Translations under genes and position numbers: made by a program
NCBI GenBank assembly: GCA_947306495.1
Contig: CAMZGT010000014.1
Span: 1-37,210, forward strand
Origin: an uncultured Acinetobacter sp.
GTDB lineage: Bacteria > Cyanobacteriota > Vampirovibrionia > Gastranaerophilales > Gastranaerophilaceae
DNA length: 37,210 bases
Direction: 5' to 3'
Shown here: piece by piece, positions 7,939-14,955 of the stretch
Position numbering within the stretch: the stretch's first letter is position 1
Layout: every line of letters starts with the position of its first letter
The notes under the pieces: model-generated
Seen by the model: only the letters and a program-made list of their open reading frames with translations
Databases searched by the model: none
What the model was told of the DNA's origin: nothing

Positions 7939-8616
7939 ATGGGAGATCCTATTAGAATTACGGCAGGATATGGAACTACAAATCTTTTGGCTGATACGAC
8001 ACAACCATTTGTTGCAGCTAGTTTGTCACTTTCAAATAAGAAATCAAATCTTTCACCTGTATTAGATTTCAGCGCGAATGTTGGTTCTAGAGATCAAAAA
8101 GTTAGAGCTGAATTTGGAGCACAATGGAAACCAAATAATCGTACAGAGCTAAAAGCTGAGACATATTTTGAAGGTATGCATACAGAATCATTTATAGCAA
8201 CAACAGGTCTTGCTGATCAAACCGGAGCGTTCAAGAACTGTGCTCCTTTTGTACCAACATATTCTAATTTTGGTGGATTTGGCGGATCGGTGTCAGGCAA
8301 ATACAATGTAACGGATAAACTTTCTTTGCAAGGAGGTGCAGATTTCGGAATGTTGTCAGGATGTCATGATGCGAACAAATTTGATACTGTATTTAGCAAG
8401 GGAACTTCAGAATTTAGAAGAGATTATTCTAAAAAAGTTGGCGAAATGGTTCAAAATGGGTCTCCTATAAAGGATGAACCGAGGAACTACGGCTATAGAG
8501 CAAATATTGGTGCAGAATATAAAATTAGTAAGAGATTAAGTGTTTTTGCTGAAGGCGGTTATAATAGTTTTGTCAAAGAGCCGACATTTAAAGCAGGATT
8601 AACATTGAATTTATAA
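7939..8616 (+). CDS. Beta-strand-rich lineage-specific protein
   Basis: A 225-residue protein of unknown function. Much of it alternates polar and aromatic/hydrophobic residues in short stretches separated by turns (KVRAEFGAQWKPNNRTELKAETYF; YGYRANIGAEYKISKRLSVFAEGGYNSF), and it ends in TFKAGLTLNL. This is the texture of an outer-membrane beta-barrel. However, the N-terminus (MGDPIRITAGYG) has no signal peptide and no upstream in-frame start supplies one. It may be a cytoplasmic or non-classically exported protein. It is expressed from the first bipartite element and has a good GAGGAG ribosome binding site. Confidence 0.6.
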   Translation: MGDPIRITAGYGTTNLLADTTQPFVAASLSLSNKKSNLSPVLDFSANVGSRDQKVRAEFGAQWKPNNRTELKAETYFEGMHTESFIATTGLADQTGAFKNCAPFVPTYSNFGGFGGSVSGKYNVTDKLSLQGGADFGMLSGCHDANKFDTVFSKGTSEFRRDYSKKVGEMVQNGSPIKDEPRNYGYRANIGAEYKISKRLSVFAEGGYNSFVKEPTFKAGLTLNL

Positions 8617-8649
8617 TTGAAGGCTAGAAAAATTTTTGTATCTTTTTAT

Positions 8650-8676
8650 TTGACATAAATTTTAACATGGTATAGC
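8650..8676 (+). promoter_or_regulatory. Promoter of the Cys-tail protein
   Basis: A perfect -35 TTGACA (8650-8655), a 15-nt spacer that ends in TGG, and TATAGC (8671-8676) give an extended -10 arrangement. The spacer is shorter than the ideal 17 nt. A GGAGG ribosome binding site follows at 8689-8693. Confidence 0.6.
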
Positions 8677-8701
8677 ATAAAAAGTGTTGGAGGATTGTTG
8701 T

Positions 8702-9169
8702 ATGAAAAATATTTTAACTCTATTATGTGTGTTGACTATTGTAATTTCTATAAATTGCGCTATTGCAGAAGATATCCAAGAATCTACAAAAACAGAACAA
8801 TTTATGGAAACAGTTTCAATAAAAACTCAGTCTGCTGCTGAAAAAACTGCTGAAAACGTTAAATCAGGAGCTAAAAAAACAGGACTTTTTATTAAAGAAA
8901 AATCAATAATTGTAGGCGAAAAGACTGCAAAACACGCAAAAAGCGGAGCTAATAAGGTAAAAAATGCGACTGTACGCGGAGCAAACAAAGTTTCGAATTC
9001 TACTGCTAAGGGCATGAAAAAAATGAGCATTAAAATGCAAAATTCTGCAGAAAGAACTATCGAAAAAACAGATAAAAAACTGGAAGAAACATCTCCAAAA
9101 TGCAAGTGTAAGTGTGCTTGCGGTGAAAATTGCAAATGCAACGAATCCGAGAACGAATGCAAAGAATAA
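8702..9169 (+). CDS. Exported LEA-like helical protein with a metallothionein-like Cys tail
   Basis: A 155-residue protein in three parts. Residues 1 to about 22 are a Sec signal peptide (MKNILTLLCVLTIVISINCAIAE). Residues about 30-125 are Lys/Ala/Thr-rich imperfect repeats (KSGAKKTG, KSGANKVK, RGANKVSN, KGMKKMS) typical of amphipathic LEA/apolipoprotein-like helices. The last about 25 residues contain seven cysteines in CxC spacing (KCKCKCACGENCKC...C). The tail suggests metal binding or thiol chemistry. ATG 8702 is chosen over the upstream in-frame start at 8684 because it has GGAGG at 8689 and begins the signal peptide. I know no named family with this architecture. Confidence 0.7.
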   Translation: MKNILTLLCVLTIVISINCAIAEDIQESTKTEQFMETVSIKTQSAAEKTAENVKSGAKKTGLFIKEKSIIVGEKTAKHAKSGANKVKNATVRGANKVSNSTAKGMKKMSIKMQNSAERTIEKTDKKLEETSPKCKCKCACGENCKCNESENECKE

Positions 9170-9401
9170 AGTGATTTTTTCTTATAAAAGAAAGATATAA
9201 TATATAACCTTATGTGACGATTGCGAAAAACAACGAAACAATGATTTTCAGCTAACGGATATATTAAACGTGGTTTTCAAAATGACATATGTTGTACAAT
9301 ATTCATTTTTCTTATTATAAGCCATTTACATTTCCCCCTGTTTGGTGTATTTTTCTATGTATAGAGGTTTTACCTCACTGTTAATATATAAGGAGAAAGA
9401 C
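9170..9401. other. Leader region of fba
   Basis: 232 nt without an ORF I would support. It holds a TATAATATATAA stretch near 9194, a TACAAT -10-like hexamer near 9293, and a short hairpin GAGGTTTTACCTC around 9364-9376 in the leader. The fba ribosome binding site AAGGAG lies shortly before ATG 9402. No riboswitch was recognised. Confidence 0.4.
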
Positions 9402-10361
9402 ATGAGTGAAAGAAAATTAGTTGGAACAGGTGAAATGTTCCGTAAAGCTCTCGAAGGCGGATATGCTATCGGTGCTTACAATGTTAACAACATGGAAATT
9501 TTACAAGGTATTGCAGAAGCTGCAGAAGAAACAAGATCACCAATTATTCTTCAAGTTTCAGCTGGGGCAAGAAAATATGCTAACCAAACATATCTTATTA
9601 AATTAGTAGAAGCAGCACTTGCTACAACTACTGTTCCTATTGCTCTTCACCTTGACCATGGTGCGGATTTCGAAATCTGTAAGGCTTGTATTGATGGCGG
9701 TTTCTCATCAGTTATGATAGATGGTTCAAGATTCCCGTTCGAAGAAAATGTAGCCGTAACAAAACAAGTTGTTGACTACGCTCACGCAAGAGGGGTTTCA
9801 GTTGAAGCTGAACTTGGTAAATTAGCAGGTGTTGAGGATGATGTTAACGTTGATGCTAAAGATGCTAAATATACAAATGTTAAAGAAGCTGTTGAGTTTG
9901 TCAGAAGAACAGGTTGTGATTCATTAGCAATTGCTATCGGAACTTCTCACGGCGCATACAAATTCAAAGGCGAAGCTAAATTAGACTTTGAAAGACTTAA
10001 AGAAATTAAAGATGCACTTAAAGAAGCAGGATTTGGCGATTATCCAATCGTTCTTCACGGCTCTTCATCAGTTCCTGCAGAATTCGTAGCAAAATGTAAT
10101 AAATATGGCGGAAACTTACCTGATGCACAAGGAGTTCCTGAGGATATGCTAAACTACGCATCTAAGCATGGTGTAGCAAAAATCAACATAGATACAGACC
10201 TTCGTCTTGCTATGACTTCTACAATCAGAGAGTTCTTTGTTGAACACCCTGAAAAATTTGACCCTCGTGAATACATGGGTCCTGGAAGAACTGCTGTTAA
10301 AGAAATGGTTATGCACAAAATGCGAGACGTACTTGGAACAGCAGGCCATGCAGATGACTAG
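9402..10361 (+). CDS. fba: Class II fructose-1,6-bisphosphate aldolase
   Basis: Zn-dependent aldolase of glycolysis and gluconeogenesis (fructose 1,6-bisphosphate to DHAP and GAP). The 319-residue protein shows GAYNVNNME near the N-terminus and the metal and catalytic segment HLDHG (His83, Asp85, His86). Further motifs are VEAELGKLAGVED with its conserved Glu, the second Zn-ligand region AIAIGTSHGAYK, LHGSSSVP, and KINIDTDLRLA. ATG 9402 is preceded by AAGGAG; the longer in-frame start at 9342 lies in the leader and lacks similarity. Its codon choice looks like that of a well-expressed gene (few rare-looking codons, many aaa/gaa/gct). Confidence 0.96.
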   Translation: MSERKLVGTGEMFRKALEGGYAIGAYNVNNMEILQGIAEAAEETRSPIILQVSAGARKYANQTYLIKLVEAALATTTVPIALHLDHGADFEICKACIDGGFSSVMIDGSRFPFEENVAVTKQVVDYAHARGVSVEAELGKLAGVEDDVNVDAKDAKYTNVKEAVEFVRRTGCDSLAIAIGTSHGAYKFKGEAKLDFERLKEIKDALKEAGFGDYPIVLHGSSSVPAEFVAKCNKYGGNLPDAQGVPEDMLNYASKHGVAKINIDTDLRLAMTSTIREFFVEHPEKFDPREYMGPGRTAVKEMVMHKMRDVLGTAGHADD

Positions 10362-10422
10362 TTCTTTTTTCTTTATTAAAAAAGAAAAGAATAATTTATA
10401 AATCTGACAAAAATAACTTTTT

Positions 10423-10465
10423 AAACCAGGCGTTTTGAACAATTTGTTCAAAACGCCTGGTTTTT
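10423..10465 (+). terminator. Strong intrinsic terminator of fba
   Basis: A perfect 18-bp stem (10423-10440 and 10446-10463, loop AATTT) is followed by a T-tract. A weaker T-rich/A-rich hairpin precedes it at about 10363-10390. The T-tract runs straight into the extended -10 of the next gene. Confidence 0.9.
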
Positions 10466-10473
10466 GGTATAAT
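10444..10473 (+). promoter_or_regulatory. Promoter fused to the fba terminator
   Basis: TTGTTC (10444-10449, possible -35, in the loop and right arm of the terminator), then TGG-TATAAT (10465-10473). The ATG of the PurD-like gene at 10480 is 6 nt after the -10, so the mRNA should be leaderless. Confidence 0.7.
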
Positions 10474-10479
10474 TCATAT

Positions 10480-11718
10480 ATGAAGAAGAAAGTTTTAATT
10501 GTAGGGAATTCTCCTAAGGCATATGCTATAGCTAAAAAATTATCAGAAGAAAATGATGTCTACATAACACCGTCGTCCGATACTTTAAAGGAATTTGTGA
10601 CTTGTTTGGATATTAGAGAGGACAATGTAAAAGAACTATTGGATTTTGCATTAGAAAATGGTATCGACATGACGATACCTGTTTCTGAAGTGTCCATAAA
10701 ATCGGATATTACATCTTTATTTTTAAAGCATAATCAAAATATATTTGCACCAACATCCTCTGCAGCAGAAATAACATATGATAAGTGTAGAGCTAAAAAA
10801 ACTTTATATAAATTACACATCCAGACCCCAAAATTTGGTATATTTGAAAAACAAAATATGGCAGTTGATTATTTAAAAAATCAAAAAATCCCGTTTGTAC
10901 TTAAGACAAATGATAATAATAGTGCAGTAGTGTTAACGTCTGTTCAGCAAGCCAAAATTATAATTGATTCAATTTCTATAGACAGAAGCAGTAAGATTAT
11001 AATTGAAGACTACGTTTATGGTACACCGTTTTCTTTCTATGCAATTACTGATGGATACAAAGCACTTCCCATAGGAAGTTCTATAGTGTATAAATATTCT
11101 TTAGAAGGTAATGGTGGTCAATTAACAAGCGGAGCAGGGTCAGTTGCACCAAACTATAAACTTTCAATAGAACATGAATATTATCTGATGGATAATGTTA
11201 TATATCCGGTAATAGAATCCCTTGAAAAAGGGTATAAACCATATATCGGCATAATAGGTGTAAGCGGGATACTCTCAGATGATGGAGAAATTTCCATACT
11301 CGGTTGGAAATCATTCTTAGATGATTGTGATTCTGCAGCAATTTTGGAAACAATAGATGAAGATTTATATAAATTATTTGAATCATGTATAATAGGTTCT
11401 TTCAGTGATGAAACGGATGTTATTCAATCAAAAAATGTATCTGCTGTTTCGGTAGTTTTGTCATGCATATCAAACAACGATGATTCTAATATTATCAATG
11501 GTATTGAAAATTTGGATGAAGATACAGTTATTACATATAATCCTTGTGTATGCAAAAATAAATACTTAGAATATGAAGCAAGTAAAGGTCCTGTATTGAT
11601 TCTAACATCTATCGCATCATCAGCATCTAAAGCCTCTGAAAAAGTTTATGCTGAAGTTAATGAAATAAGTTTTAATGGTATTAAATATAGAAAAGACATT
11701 TGCTCTGTAACTCTTTAA
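10480..11718 (+). CDS. Divergent PurD-like (GAR synthetase-like) ATP-grasp protein
   Basis: A 412-residue protein with the overall order of phosphoribosylamine-glycine ligase. It has an N-terminal Rossmann-like MKKKVLIVGNSPKAYAIAKKL and the IDMTIPVSEVSI segment. The FAPTSSAAEITYDKCRAKKTL helix precedes the ATP-grasp domain, which has GTPFSFYAITDGYKALP and GNGGQLTSGAGSVAP. The motifs that define an active enzyme look degraded. The glycine-rich KADGLAAGKGV loop is replaced by KTNDNNSAVVL. The metal-binding LEFNxRFGDPE segment reads ILGWKSFLDDCDS. It may be a pseudoenzyme or bind a different substrate. The true start is ATG 10480, since upstream codons lie in the terminator. There is no Shine-Dalgarno. 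Confidence 0.65.
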   Translation: MKKKVLIVGNSPKAYAIAKKLSEENDVYITPSSDTLKEFVTCLDIREDNVKELLDFALENGIDMTIPVSEVSIKSDITSLFLKHNQNIFAPTSSAAEITYDKCRAKKTLYKLHIQTPKFGIFEKQNMAVDYLKNQKIPFVLKTNDNNSAVVLTSVQQAKIIIDSISIDRSSKIIIEDYVYGTPFSFYAITDGYKALPIGSSIVYKYSLEGNGGQLTSGAGSVAPNYKLSIEHEYYLMDNVIYPVIESLEKGYKPYIGIIGVSGILSDDGEISILGWKSFLDDCDSAAILETIDEDLYKLFESCIIGSFSDETDVIQSKNVSAVSVVLSCISNNDDSNIINGIENLDEDTVITYNPCVCKNKYLEYEASKGPVLILTSIASSASKASEKVYAEVNEISFNGIKYRKDICSVTL

Positions 11719-11773
11719 TATATACTATTTTAATAATTTGTCTTAATAAATCTTAATAATTTAGATAAAAAAG

Positions 11774-11806
11774 GCAATTTTTGATTTGTTAAATACTTTA
11801 TATATA
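11774..11806 (+). promoter_or_regulatory. Bipartite GCAATTTTT-N12-ACTTTATAT element, copy 2
   Basis: GCAATTTTT at 11774-11782, 12 nt, ACTTTATATATA at 11795-11806. The ribbon-helix-helix gene starts at 11852 after an AAGGAG ribosome binding site. Confidence 0.65.
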
Positions 11807-11851
11807 TACGAGGAACAATAAGTATAAATAACTATAAAAAGGAGTACGAAA

Positions 11852-12040
11852 ATGGCAAGAGTATTAATTTCAATGCCTGAAAGTTTTTTAGGCAAAATCG
11901 ATGAAGTAGCAGAAAATGAAAGTCGCTCAAGATCTGAATTAATCAGGGAAGCTTTGAGAACTTACATAACACGTTCTCAGGTTAGACAAAACACATTAGC
12001 TGACAAGAATGCCAGGATTTTAGAAGCGCTGCTGGATTAG
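11852..12040 (+). CDS. Ribbon-helix-helix (CopG/Arc-type) DNA-binding protein
   Basis: A 62-residue protein with a classic ribbon-helix-helix pattern: beta strand RVLISMP, helix SFLGKIDEVAENE, the turn SRSRSE, and helix LIREALRTYITRS. Such proteins dimerise and insert the paired beta strands into the major groove. Antitoxins of this fold usually precede a toxin gene, but none follows: the next ORF is an acyltransferase 240 nt downstream beyond a terminator. It is therefore likely a stand-alone regulator. It is preceded by an AAGGAG ribosome binding site and one of the four bipartite elements. Autoregulation is plausible but only inferred. Confidence 0.85.
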   Translation: MARVLISMPESFLGKIDEVAENESRSRSELIREALRTYITRSQVRQNTLADKNARILEALLD

Positions 12041-12207
12041 AGAAATCACATTTTAAATTTAGTTGAGGTTTAAACTAAATTGTGGCGGAAAAAGGGAAAA
12101 GCGGATTAGAAAAGCTACCGGACAAAAGTTTTGAGATAGACGAGACGCGAGGAAAAACAAAAACACGACGAGAAAAGAGAAAAAAGTTAAAAAGAAAAAC
12201 AACCATA
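12041..12207 (+). other. Purine-rich 3' UTR or candidate small RNA
   Basis: Between the ribbon-helix-helix stop and the terminator lie 167 nt of unusual purine-rich sequence without an ORF. It starts with a perfect 9-bp hairpin (12056-12064 and 12073-12081). The rest is dominated by GGAAAA, AAGCGG, GACGAG-like runs. This could be a long 3' UTR or a 3'-derived regulatory RNA. Confidence 0.4.
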
Positions 12208-12238
12208 GGAATTCTGTAAAAAGAGTTCCTTTTTTTTT
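12208..12238 (+). terminator. Intrinsic terminator
   Basis: GGAATTCT (12208-12215) pairs with AGAGTTCC (12222-12229), one G-T pair, followed by nine T. It closes the ribbon-helix-helix transcript; a TATAATATAATA stretch for the next gene begins immediately after. Confidence 0.85.
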
Positions 12239-12250
12239 ATAATATAATAG
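12238..12250 (+). promoter_or_regulatory. Promoter of the acyltransferase gene
   Basis: Two overlapping -10 hexamers (TATAAT at 12238-12243 and 12243-12248) directly follow the upstream terminator. An AAGGATAAGG ribosome binding region follows, before the ATG at 12281. Confidence 0.55.
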
Positions 12251-12280
12251 TTATGTGATTAGCTTAAGGATAAGGTTTGT

Positions 12281-13300
12281 ATGGAAAAGGTAAAAGGATT
12301 AAATAAAGAAATTTCTTTTATTAATTATTTAAAAGCACTGGCTATAATTATGATAGTTTATACCCACACGTATCATGCAGATATTTGTAGAACAAATTTT
12401 ATATCAAAATATTTTATAGATATGGCGGTTCCAATTTTTATGTTAATTACAGGATTTAATTATGCTTTATCTTACACCAAAAGAAATGCTTCAAATTGGA
12501 GTAATCTATATAGTATAAAAATATTGTTAAAAAGGTTTTTACGCTTAACGATTCCGTTTATTATTATATTGCTGTTAGAATGGGGATTAAATATTTCAGA
12601 TATGCAAAACTGCCACCATTTTTCTACATATTTTTTTAGAGGTGGTATTGGGCCTGGTTCCTATTATTATCCTGTTATGTTGCAAATACTAATTCTTTAT
12701 CCGCTTATATATGTGTCATTGCAAAAATATGGTAAGAAAGCGTTGTTTTGCATTTTTGCTCTTAATATATTGTGGGATGCTTTATCATGTATATGCTCAA
12801 TAAAAGCAGCGGACTATCGTCTTATAGCATTTAGATATTTATTTTATATTGCTCTGGGCACTTGGTTAATAATCAGCAAAAATATAATACCAAAAGAACG
12901 TTTAATTTTTATTTTTGTCATTGGATTAAATGCGATAACGATATTAACTTTAGGGAATAAAGATTTGTATTGGCCGTTTTTACAATGGACAAGCACTTCT
13001 GTTTTAACAGCGTTGTATTTGTTTCCTATCTTTGCGTATGTGTATTATAAATACAATAATTTTAAGATAAATAATTGGTGCGGCAGTTTAATGGAATTAA
13101 TCGGGAAAGCATCTTGGCATATATTTTTGGTGCAAATGTTGATGTTTTCAATCTTGTATAATCATGAAAGTTTTAATTCTTCTTTGACACATTTTTGGCA
13201 AGCCTTGCTTATTGTATTAGCGTTTGGATTTGTGGGTATTATTTTCTATTTATCGGATAAAAAAATTATTACACCTATTTATAAGAAGTACTTACCATAG
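12281..13300 (+). CDS. Acyltransferase family 3 membrane protein
   Basis: A 339-residue integral membrane protein with about ten hydrophobic segments. The start resembles the acyltransferase-3 family: INYLKALAIIMIVYTHTYH with the conserved histidine in the first membrane segment, followed by DMAVPIFMLITGFNYAL. Members transfer O-acetyl or other acyl groups to surface polysaccharides, lipids or antibiotics. The C-terminal stretch ASWHIFLVQML with a final membrane helix also fits. The following MFS gene (52 nt downstream) may be coexpressed; the acceptor cannot be predicted. Confidence 0.85.
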   Translation: MEKVKGLNKEISFINYLKALAIIMIVYTHTYHADICRTNFISKYFIDMAVPIFMLITGFNYALSYTKRNASNWSNLYSIKILLKRFLRLTIPFIIILLLEWGLNISDMQNCHHFSTYFFRGGIGPGSYYYPVMLQILILYPLIYVSLQKYGKKALFCIFALNILWDALSCICSIKAADYRLIAFRYLFYIALGTWLIISKNIIPKERLIFIFVIGLNAITILTLGNKDLYWPFLQWTSTSVLTALYLFPIFAYVYYKYNNFKINNWCGSLMELIGKASWHIFLVQMLMFSILYNHESFNSSLTHFWQALLIVLAFGFVGIIFYLSDKKIITPIYKKYLP

Positions 13301-13312
13301 AGTATTATTGGA

Positions 13313-13342
13313 TTGACAATAAAGTCTATTTCGCTGTAAATT
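13313..13342 (+). promoter_or_regulatory. Possible promoter of the MFS gene
   Basis: A perfect TTGACA (13313-13318) lies 16-18 nt before TGTAAA/TAAATT (13335-13342). Transcription would begin only a few nt before ATG 13353, which lacks a clear ribosome binding site. Confidence 0.45.
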
Positions 13343-13352
13343 AAAATGTGGG

Positions 13353-14591
13353 ATGAGCAGAAAGAATGTATTTATAACATCTATATTGATTTTTATTGGC
13401 ACGCTTTTTTACTTTTTTGCCAATTTTCAAAGAATTGCTATTCCGGGAGCAATATTTGATGTATTGCAGCAGGAATTAAGTGTTACGGCTCCTTATATAA
13501 CAATGTTCGGAGCAATATTTATGTATGTATATGCATTAAATCAGCTTATTATAGGAATTCTTGTTGATAAATACGGTGGATACAGAGTAATGTTTGCAGG
13601 CGGTATTATTTTAGGGATTGGAACATTATTATTTCCTATAACATCAAACCTATTTATTATGTATCTTTCAAGAGCCCTTGTAGGTCTCGGCAGCAGTACA
13701 TTTTATTTAAGTATGATAAAGGAAATTAAAGCGATAGTATCGGACAAAAATTTCGGGTTGGCAATTTCAGTTATGCTTTTTATTGGTTATACGGGGGGGA
13801 TTTTTGCTAATGCTCCTTTCGTATATATGATGAAGTTTGCCGATTGGAAGGATATTTTAATAGTGCTGGCATGCGTTGTATTTATATGCGTAGTAGTATT
13901 TAGTATGTTATTAACTAAGATAAAGCTTCCAAAAATAAATAAAAGTGTAAAAATACGGTTACTACCGTTTAGACTAGTGTTACATAAAAGGCATAACAGA
14001 AATTTATTCAGTTTTGCCTGCTGTAACTTTGGGATGGCTTACGCAATACAATCAATTATAGGTAAGAAATTTTTAGAAGATTTTTGTCAAATTTCAACAT
14101 CAAAGGCAGCTATTGTTCTTTCCGTAATGGCAATAGTAGGTGCGGTTTTTAATATTGTCAATGCATGGATTTGCCGAATTTGCCACAACCATAGAGTACT
14201 GTTTCTTAAAAATGCGTCTGTGGTTACTTTTGTATCAATATTGTTAATATGCATATGCTTAATATTTGAAATTAGGACTATTTTTATAGCGGTTATTTTT
14301 TGTGTGCTTATGGCGAATGCAAGTCTGTCATCGCTGCTTGTGCCGGTTTTGCACTTAACCAATAGAAAAATGATATCAAGTACGGCTGTCAGTATAATGA
14401 ACTTCTGTTTCTTTACGATGGTAGGTGTTTTAGGAACTTTGATGGGCTTTTTGCTAAATGTTTTTAAACCGATTGAAAAAGATACTGTGGTTGTATATAC
14501 AAACAATTCATATTTGCTGGTCTTTGGATTATTCTTACTATTGAGTATATTTGAAATGTACAAAGCTATGAAGCTATCGAATAAGTATTGA
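13353..14591 (+). CDS. MFS transporter
   Basis: A 412-residue protein with about twelve hydrophobic segments. The major facilitator signature between helices 2 and 3 is IIGILVDKYGGYRVMFAGG, and helix 4 contains LSRALVGLGSSTFYLSMI. The central loop is Lys/Arg-rich (HKRHNRN) as in 6+6 helix transporters. The N-terminus (PGAIFDVLQQEL) resembles the nitrate/sugar-phosphate type of MFS with a predicted periplasmic sensor-like helix. The substrate is not evident. Confidence 0.88.
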   Translation: MSRKNVFITSILIFIGTLFYFFANFQRIAIPGAIFDVLQQELSVTAPYITMFGAIFMYVYALNQLIIGILVDKYGGYRVMFAGGIILGIGTLLFPITSNLFIMYLSRALVGLGSSTFYLSMIKEIKAIVSDKNFGLAISVMLFIGYTGGIFANAPFVYMMKFADWKDILIVLACVVFICVVVFSMLLTKIKLPKINKSVKIRLLPFRLVLHKRHNRNLFSFACCNFGMAYAIQSIIGKKFLEDFCQISTSKAAIVLSVMAIVGAVFNIVNAWICRICHNHRVLFLKNASVVTFVSILLICICLIFEIRTIFIAVIFCVLMANASLSSLLVPVLHLTNRKMISSTAVSIMNFCFFTMVGVLGTLMGFLLNVFKPIEKDTVVVYTNNSYLLVFGLFLLLSIFEMYKAMKLSNKY

Positions 14592-14637
14592 TTATACTTG
14601 CTTTATGTTATAATTATTTATCAGGTGAGGGAAATAT

Positions 14638-14955
14638 ATGACGGATTGTATTTTTTGTAAAATTCTTAAAGGAGAGTTTGGAACGGAGTTCATTTATGAA
14701 AATGAGTACGCTGTTGTGTTTAAGGATATTAATCCAAAAGCGGATATTCATTTATTAGTAGTTCCGAGGTTGCATGTAGAATCTTTGAATGAGCTGGATG
14801 ATGAAAATCTACTCGCTAAATTGATGATGACAGTTAAAGAGGTTACTAAAAAGGAAGGCATAAATTCTTTTAGGACTGTTATTAATACAGGAAAAGAAGC
14901 AGGGCAAGAAGTTTTTCACCTGCATATACATATATTATCAGGAGGATTTAAGTAA
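14638..14955 (+). CDS. HIT family nucleotide-binding protein
   Basis: A 105-residue histidine-triad protein (HinT type, purine nucleoside phosphoramidase). It begins CIFCKILKGE, has the KDINPKADIHLLVVPRLHVESL segment, and ends with the histidine triad FHLHIHI (His94, His96, His98). Length is slightly short of the usual 110-120. ATG 14638 follows GGTGAGGG. speE starts directly after the stop codon, so both are one unit. Confidence 0.95.
   Translation: MTDCIFCKILKGEFGTEFIYENEYAVVFKDINPKADIHLLVVPRLHVESLNELDDENLLAKLMMTVKEVTKKEGINSFRTVINTGKEAGQEVFHLHIHILSGGFK

Noticed and set aside
8827-9162. 111-codon ORF antisense to the Cys-tail protein
   Set aside because: It mirrors the repetitive Lys/Ala codons of the sense gene, has no ribosome binding site, and the sense gene has promoter and signal peptide.
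11852-12280. Toxin-antitoxin pair based on the ribbon-helix-helix protein
   Set aside because: No toxin-sized ORF follows or precedes it on either strand; the terminator closes the unit.
14087-14563. 158-codon ORF antisense to the MFS gene
   Set aside because: No ribosome binding site or recognisable domain; the sense frame is a complete transporter.
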